13,425 nt of DNA, from assembly GCA_019633425.1 (NCBI GenBank), contig WSUB01000396.1:1-13425 (forward strand), written 5' to 3'. Under the pieces are notes generated by a model. That model saw only the letters and a list, made by a program, of their open reading frames with translations, ran no database searches and was not told where the DNA came from. Numbering within the stretch: position 1 is the first letter of the stretch; each line of letters starts with the position of its first letter. Position numbers and translations under genes: made by a program. Shown here in pieces: positions 8,101 to 13,425 of this stretch. The DNA is from Tulasnella sp. 424 (lineage: Eukaryota; Basidiomycota; Agaricomycetes; Cantharellales; Tulasnellaceae).

Positions 8101-8583
8101 ATGGGTTCCTGGCTGGGTAGAGTCAAAACCTGGCTCTGGTTCCAAATACCTGTAAGCTTGCAAGTATGTCCGCATGAGTTCCCAGCATGCTTCCAAGCGG
8201 CGTGACCGCCGAGAACATTTTGTCCGCCTGTCAGTCTAGGTGTCAACTGCAATTCCATTCTCAAGGTGTGGTAGGCACGAAGGCCGCGGAAGCATGTGCG
8301 GAAGAGTTCGTTTTCTGCAACCCTTCCCTCGACGCGACACTTCTCCCAACCCCCCCATTAAAAACACTATTCCACGGAGTCCTGAGTGTCGCCAAACCAC
8401 TGCAACGACTCCTCTGCCATTCCAGAATGCCGCACCGCTGCATAGACCCAAAGTCGGCTCGGTCTATTGTATGGTGGAGTTTATGATCCGATTATTTTTC
8501 CTTTGCTTAACACAAGAGATGCGGAAACAGCCGGAGGTAGCTTTTCGAAGGCCATCGCTGGCGCCGTTGGTTCTAAGGTGTAA
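8101..8583 (+). CDS. Weak candidate small gene of unknown function
   Basis: A three-exon model can be drawn: 8101-8151, 8240-8468 and 8519-8583 (114 aa, stop TAA). Intron 1 has a GTAAGC donor, a gcgtgacc branch-like motif and a tctag acceptor. Intron 2 has GTATGG, a gcttaac branch-like motif and an agag acceptor. The product would start MGSWLGRVKTWLWF and end SFSKAIAGAVGSKV. I recognise no domain, and the middle is Pro/Arg/Ser-rich with a few Cys. An alternative first exon could extend upstream through an intron at 8032-8094. Codon use is unremarkable. Splice-like sites can occur by chance in this length of DNA, so this is only a lead. Confidence 0.15.
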
Positions 8584-10430
8584 AGCAACTGGAAGTGGTC
8601 CACCGCTGCCGGCAGCTGCTCTGTTGAACTCCACACAGGAGAAACCGAATATTTGTAAAAACCACAGAGTACATATACAATATACGACGGTCTTCTTGAG
8701 TTTTATTTTGAATTCTGCCTCGTTTACACCATCCACACACGAGTCTCATCACCTTCCCGCACGCACCTCGAGATGGCGCGATGCGTTATCAGGCTAAAGA
8801 TAATACGATGTCCAGCTTAAAGCCATCCATAAAAAAATGAGCCAAATGACAAAAATAAGTAATTAATATGATAACAAGTCGATATATGCATACCGGCAGT
8901 GCTAGAGAAAGACTTCAGCCGCGCTGTTTCACCCATGGCGAACACTCGTATCAAAGTATCCACCCGAAGCCCGTCTCTCAGTGCATCTCACATACCTAGA
9001 GCTTAGACTGCTTGATAAATGACGAATTTGTGAATTCTCAGCTTGCTTTGGGGAGTGATGCTGCTGTGTTTGGTTCAACTCGGAGGACTGGTCGAGGACG
9101 GCCCAACACTCCGTGCCATCTGAGTTCCAACGAGAGAAAAATTTTCGTTTTCATGTTGCTTTAATTTATAATATAGCATACAGTTTGGTGCAACTTTCAA
9201 TAGGGGATAGGATAGAAACGACGAGGTTGCGTAGAAAACGAAGACTAAGTTACAAACTCTTCCACGGCCTTCCAGCCTACCGCAGTGAGAAAAATCCCTC
9301 CTTTAGGTTCAGGGATCCCCGCGCTAAATGCGTGGACGTAACCATGTCAGTATATGTAATGTCGATTTGAGCGTCCGTGCAAGTCCTTTGGCCCAATCTA
9401 GAGGAAAGCGTGCTGTTTGGATCGCCGATATTCCTAGAACCCGGTATGGTAAGGTGAATGGGTCTTGTCGACAGTGTTCTTTTGCGTTTAGGCGTCCACG
9501 AGTTCCCGTGTCATTCGTCTTTGTCATTCGTCTTACGTATCTCATTCATTCAGGCTTTCTGCTTCCGTTCATATAATGGTTCACCTTCTGTTTGCTTTAC
9601 CTTTTCGTTCTTCGCCTCTTAGATCTCATATGCAGTAAAATTGGCCATCAAGAAATGGCCGCGCTCCTAATGGTCAGCCGAATACATATCTTACGACTCG
9701 GGGGCCATTTTCCTGCCTGCAAAAAAACTCCAACAGAGAGGATGAAGTTGAACGCCGATGCTTGGTCCCGTTACGATCACCTTCAGCTGTTCCTTTTATG
9801 AAACTCGACCCCTTAAAAAGTTACTTATGTACGGTCTCCATCGATTATTAATCATGTATACAATCAATGTACTGTACAAACCACCTTCGCAAACTCCGGT
9901 TCTGGGATCCCCGAGCGAAAGTGTGGCCATACGATATTCAAGACGGCCCAGTAGATTCTGTGCAACGACGGGCAGCGCCGCAATCAATGAAATAACCTAA
10001 AAAATCCTAATCATATTCCCTTAGGATAGCGGTAACCGTGACGATCGTTCAAATGTTTATAGTTCAGCTCAACTTCGACTTCAAGCTCCTGTAGTCGTCG
10101 ACACAAGCGCGCAGGATCCACCGGAAGTTGTACTTCGTAACACAAGAAACGTTGCCTTATAGTGGTTCCATCCGACCTGGACTTGTTCAGATGAGAGGAG
10201 AACGATGGGATTGAGTGCATGATACAGGACTTTCAGACAACAGGAGGTTACTAGTAATCGATTATTCGAATGAGTCGTATGACCAGGATACAAGCGAGAC
10301 GGAGTACCGGACCTCAGTCAAAAGGATACATAGCTCAGAGTCTTATAGAGAAACGTTGCATAACACGAAATGCAGTCGGGTATCAGAAGCGAAGGTCGCT
10401 CGATCTCGAAATGTCTCGGTAAAACTTCAT
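8584..10430. other. Gene-poor region between the CorA side and the kinase-TPR gene
   Basis: About 1.85 kb without a supported gene. It is AT-rich in places (8820-8900 and 9150-9190). It holds the second member of the diverged repeat (9420-9466) and two short similar stretches around gggatcccc (9313-9321 and 9904-9912). All open frames are short, unrelated to anything I recognise, and lack a consistent exon-intron pattern. It may be old, degraded repeat DNA. Confidence 0.5.
9420..9466. repeat. Diverged dispersed repeat, member 2
   Basis: Partner of 7727-7769 in the same orientation, 1.7 kb away, with the exact 14-mer ggtgaatgggtctt at 9453-9466. Similarity seems to continue weakly to the right (gcgtttaggcgtcc against tctttaagcgccc). 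Confidence 0.4.
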
Positions 10431-12883
10431 TCAGCCTTCGCGACGAGAGCTAGCGGCGCGTCCTAATGCCTTCTCTAAACCCTGCGTCGCTCCGATTTCT
10501 CCAAAAATTTCAGCGGCTTGTTCATAAAGGCGGATTGCGTCTCCATGGTCATCCTGGTCGTGATAGATGTCGGCAAGGCCCATCAGAGCCCAGGCTCTTC
10601 CGAGTCTGTCTCCAGTGTCGATACGAGATTGGAGGACTTCCGATAAAAGCTGAAAGGCCTGGCTGTACTGTTTTTGAAGCCGGTGCACCTGAGCGAGACC
10701 CCACAGAGCGTCGGCTCTCCGTTGTCTGTGGCCGAGGTCGGTGCAGATTTCGACGACTTCGGAGTAAAGCGAAACGGCCGAGTCACACCTGTCCTGAGCC
10801 CTATGCACCTCGGCAAGGCCCAACAAAGCGTCGGCTCTCACTCCCCTGTTACCGATTTCGGTGCAGATTTGGGTGACTTCGGAGTAGAATTTAACGGCTG
10901 CGCCGTATGCGTTTTCAGCTCGACACACCTCAGCAAGACCCCACAGAGCCTCGGCTTTCATGTTCTTGTTGTCGATTTCAGTGCAGATTTCGACAACTTC
11001 GTAGTAGAAGGTCGTGGCTTCCTCGTACTGGCCTTGAAGCCGATGTATAGCAGCAAGACCCTTTAGAGTGCTAGCTCTTCCTTGTAGGTTGCCGGTGTCG
11101 GTGTAGATTTCGATGACCTCAGAGTAGTGCTGGACGGCCTTGCTGTAATTTCCTTGACCGCGATTCACTTCGGCAAGACCAAAGAGAGCTTCGGCCTTTA
11201 CTGCATTGTCGGCAGTCTCGGTGCAGATGCCCAAGGCTTCGGTGAGAAATTTTGATGCGTTGATATAGTCATTCTGAAATCTATGCATGTTTCCCATCTG
11301 GATAAGAAGTTCGGGAGAGCGAGTTTGTGAACCCGACATATTTGCAGCCCGCTGCCGATCTGGAGTAGTCATTGGCTATATGGCAATACGTCAAATTGCG
11401 TTCAGATATCCCAAATGCCAGCACCACTTGCCATGCCATTCATTAACTTTTGACAATCCCCAGCCGTCGGCCGCTTACTGGGGTTAATGCTCCAGCACGC
11501 GATCATCAGCCAGTAAAGTTTCCGGATCAACGCCATGCGGACGTGATCAGCTACGGATGGTAGGTTTCCCTGAATGACCTGCACAACAACCATCGAGTCG
11601 TTGCGAACATTTTGAAACGGAATAGCATTCATCATAACCTATTTCAGCGTTGAATGTCAGCTTGCGTCGGGTACAATTTCCGAGTCTTGCTATACCTCAT
11701 AGAATATCCAGCCTAATGCCCAGATATCGCTCCACAGGCCTGCTTCGTCGTCCAGGAGCAGCTCTGGAGCAGCCCAGCGCAGTGTATAGTTATTGCCCGT
11801 TAGTGTTATCGTATTGGTGGCTTCACAGAACTCGGTCTCGAGTAACATTGCTGGCTGCGCTCGGTTCTCCCTTTTGTAGGGTTTCGCGTTTGGATCCCTT
11901 TTCGCAACGCGACGGGCAGAGCCGAAGTCTGTGATGACTGCGCGGCATTTTAAATTTACCAACACGTTGGCCTACGCAACGTGCAGTTAGGCTTGCCGAG
12001 GATCGTCTCACTATAACACCCTGACCCACCGATTTGAGGTCGCCGTGGTGGATCGGCGGATCCCGACTGTGAAGGTATTCAACTCCATTCGTGACGTCGT
12101 TCATCTATGGTATAACCTCTTAGAGGATGTCCCAAAGTGCAGTGTTCTGATCTTACCAGGGAGATTCGTTCTGGGATTTCCCATTCCTCCAACGCAACGA
12201 AGTCCTTTAAATTCCCGTTCGCTGCCCACGGCAAGACCAACCAGATCTTATCTCCGGAAATATCTTCAACAAATCCTTCAAGCTTGATAACATTTTCGTG
12301 CGAAAGTTCGGTTAAGAATCGTGCTTCCCTGAGTGCCAACTAAGAGGAGTGAGCCTTCAGCGTTGTGCGACTGCTCGATGCGTTGGGATAGCTCACCCCC
12401 AATACTCGCTCTTTGTCCTTTCCATTCTCGATCTTCATTTTCTTGACCGCAATAGGCTAACGCGTTGGAATTGACTAGTCGTTCAGCTGCATGAAACAGG
12501 ACAGTCAGATTGAAACAGACCTTTCGTGTGGTGGGTTTTCGACCGTAAAAGATATACGCTGCATTGATTATTCTTTCTCCAATACCAAAGGTAGGTACCA
12601 AGAACGCTCGTGAAACCATCGCATATCCTCCATGGAACTCGGAGGCGTCTTGCTCGAATTCGATCGAGGACGGATCAAGTCGCCATTCCGCAAGTTTCTG
12701 GAGCTTCTCCCGCTATGAAACGATAAGCTTTGATGAGCCATTGCGATCAATCATCGTGATTCGGATGGCACTTACTATTTTGTTGCTTGATAGAGGTGTT
12801 CTTACGGGACCATCAGACGGACCACGACGATCGGTGACCTCGTTTTCGTCTCGATACATCAGATGGCTTAGATAAGCAAGCAT
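10431..12883 (-). CDS. Tyrosine-kinase-like protein kinase with seven C-terminal TPRs
   Basis: Eight exons on the minus strand: 12776-12883, 12521-12712, 12397-12456, 12157-12339, 12030-12104, 11696-11971, 11432-11638 and 10431-11375 (2046 bp, 681 aa). Every intron is phase 0 (63, 64, 57, 52, 58, 57 and 56 bp). The start at 12883 is the first ATG after an in-frame TAA and has A at -3; a second ATG at 12859 is also possible. Kinase landmarks are a glycine-rich loop FHGGYAMV (62-69), AVK with Lys105, helix-C Glu125, HGD with catalytic Asp203, KSANVLVN (205-212), DFG with Asp221, then AAPELL and SDIWALGWIFYEV. The HRD arginine is glycine, making it a non-RD kinase. About 35 residues separate the loop from AVK, an insert I recall from related mushroom kinases. 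Exon 8 encodes seven TPRs of exactly 40 residues each, a protein-binding solenoid. Intron 7 begins GCAAGT. The likely role is intracellular signalling; the partner is unknown. Confidence 0.92.
10467..11324 (-). repeat. Seven TPR-coding repeats with 120-bp period
   Basis: The minus-strand protein shows seven consecutive 40-residue units with the theme A-AL-GLAEVHR-Q--Y--AV--YSEV-EICTEIGN. The first starts at PELLIQMGN and the last ends at GATQGLE, followed by a short capping helix. No residues are inserted or lost between units, although the units have diverged at many positions. The positions are approximate. Confidence 0.85.
11376..11431 (-). other. Probable GC-AG intron of the kinase-TPR gene
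   Basis: The donor reads ATG|GCAAGT and the acceptor catatag|CCA. GCAAGT is the optimal context for a GC donor. The 56-bp length and phase 0 match the other introns. No nearby GT donor keeps the frame: reading through meets a TGA after GIWDI, and the two gtg sites nearby give the wrong phase. Confidence 0.7.
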
Positions 12884-13425
12884 GATGGGCGTTTAGATGA
12901 GTTCACGGTTAAGGAGTAGCTTCGCCGAAGGGGAGAGTAAGTGAATGGCTAGAGGAATCACCGCGGGTCTTAAATGCTGTGGGGAACACCCTCGAACCGC
13001 GCGCTGTGCTGTGCTCGAGGCGAAGGACACTCATGACCTTCTCCTTGGAATGCCCCTTGCACCGCCACATTAATGATCCCGCCTGATATTCGCTTCCACC
13101 TCGTGCATTAGATTCCGCTTCGGGAAACATAAGTTTTGATAGGAATAAAGGAGCTGGAAGGAACGCGGGTTGGCTGGGGGGTGAGAGGGTGACGGAAAAT
13201 CCTGTCGAACTCTAACCCAGATCGCGTGCGAGCCTTCCAGTGCGGTGCACTGAACGAAACCCTATCAGTCACCAGTCGCCGAAACGAGAGATTAGTAGCC
13301 TTGAGATGGTACTGATGACAAGATTCCCGCTACCTTGGTAGTGGGTTTTTTGGGGTGGACGCGATTTCGAAACCATTAAGAAAATGACCCTCAACATTGT
13401 GGGGCTGATTCAGCAGCTGGGTTCG
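12884..13425. promoter_or_regulatory. Upstream region of the kinase-TPR gene
   Basis: About 540 bp with no supported gene, extending to the window edge. Read on the minus strand, it has a pyrimidine-rich tract at 12921-12940 (ctctccccttcgg) close to the start codon, an AT-rich tttaag box near 12970 about 90 bp upstream, and another pyrimidine tract near 13172-13190 (tcaccccccag). The frame at 12909-13130 has no recognisable protein features. Exact promoter elements cannot be assigned. Confidence 0.4.

Noticed and set aside
9068..9084. ggttcaactcgg, resembling a tRNA B box
   Set aside because: No matching A box, acceptor stem or cloverleaf could be found around it.
10466..10876. Plus-strand frames opposite the TPR exon (also 10674-11066)
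   Set aside because: They are antisense shadows whose periodic look comes from the 120-bp TPR repeats.
12909..13130. 73-codon minus-strand frame upstream of the kinase gene
   Set aside because: Low-complexity wording, no domain, and it ends before the kinase start; more likely promoter or 5' UTR.
1..13425. Search for CRISPR arrays, bacterial operons, rRNA, prophage or complete transposons
   Set aside because: No regularly spaced repeats, ribosome binding sites, rRNA-like stretches, transposase motifs or terminal inverted repeats were seen; the intron-rich genes point to a fungal nuclear genome.

Overview
This window is fungal nuclear DNA, most likely from an Agaricomycete (mushroom-forming basidiomycete). 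The evidence is the gene structure: many introns of about 38-71 bp with GTGAGT/GTAAGT-type donors and CTGAC/CTAAC-like branch sites, short exons, and a tyrosine-kinase-like kinase fused to TPR repeats. Kinase-TPR fusions of this style are abundant in Agaricomycetes, and the wording of the N-lobe and the HHGDLKSANVLVN loop reminds me of Tulasnella and other Cantharellales. The placement below basidiomycete is recollection, not something the window proves. There is no sign of a bacterial, viral or organellar segment.

Layout. (1) Positions 1-4603 hold a tandem array of short-chain dehydrogenase/reductase (SDR) genes, all on the minus strand: the first 21 codons of copy A at the left edge, complete copy B (944-1852) and complete copy C (3217-4125). 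B and C lie in two tandem units (43-2314 and 2315-4603) made by duplicating a segment that began inside exon 1 of copy A. The junction left a 9-codon orphan of an SDR start at 2308-2337. (2) A divergent intergenic region (4126-5078) leads into a plus-strand, 8-exon CorA-type Mg2+ transporter gene (5079-7393) with the GMN signature between its two C-terminal membrane helices. (3) Positions 7394-10430 are a gene-poor stretch of about 3 kb with pyrimidine-rich tracts, decayed short repeats and one weak candidate small gene (8101-8583). (4) A minus-strand, 8-exon gene (10431-12883) encodes a non-RD tyrosine-kinase-like kinase followed by seven perfectly 40-residue TPRs. (5) Its upstream region fills 12884-13425.

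The genes do not form an obvious pathway. The SDR block is a local gene-family expansion, the CorA gene is a divergent neighbour, and the kinase-TPR gene belongs to a type usually found as a dispersed, expanded family. The most notable observations are the readable duplication breakpoint, the likely GC-AG introns in SDR copy C and in the kinase gene, the loss of the usual SDR catalytic tyrosine, the largely amino-acid-changing divergence between copies B and C, and a conserved palindrome-plus-hairpin element in each repeat unit. I found no convincing new multi-gene system.
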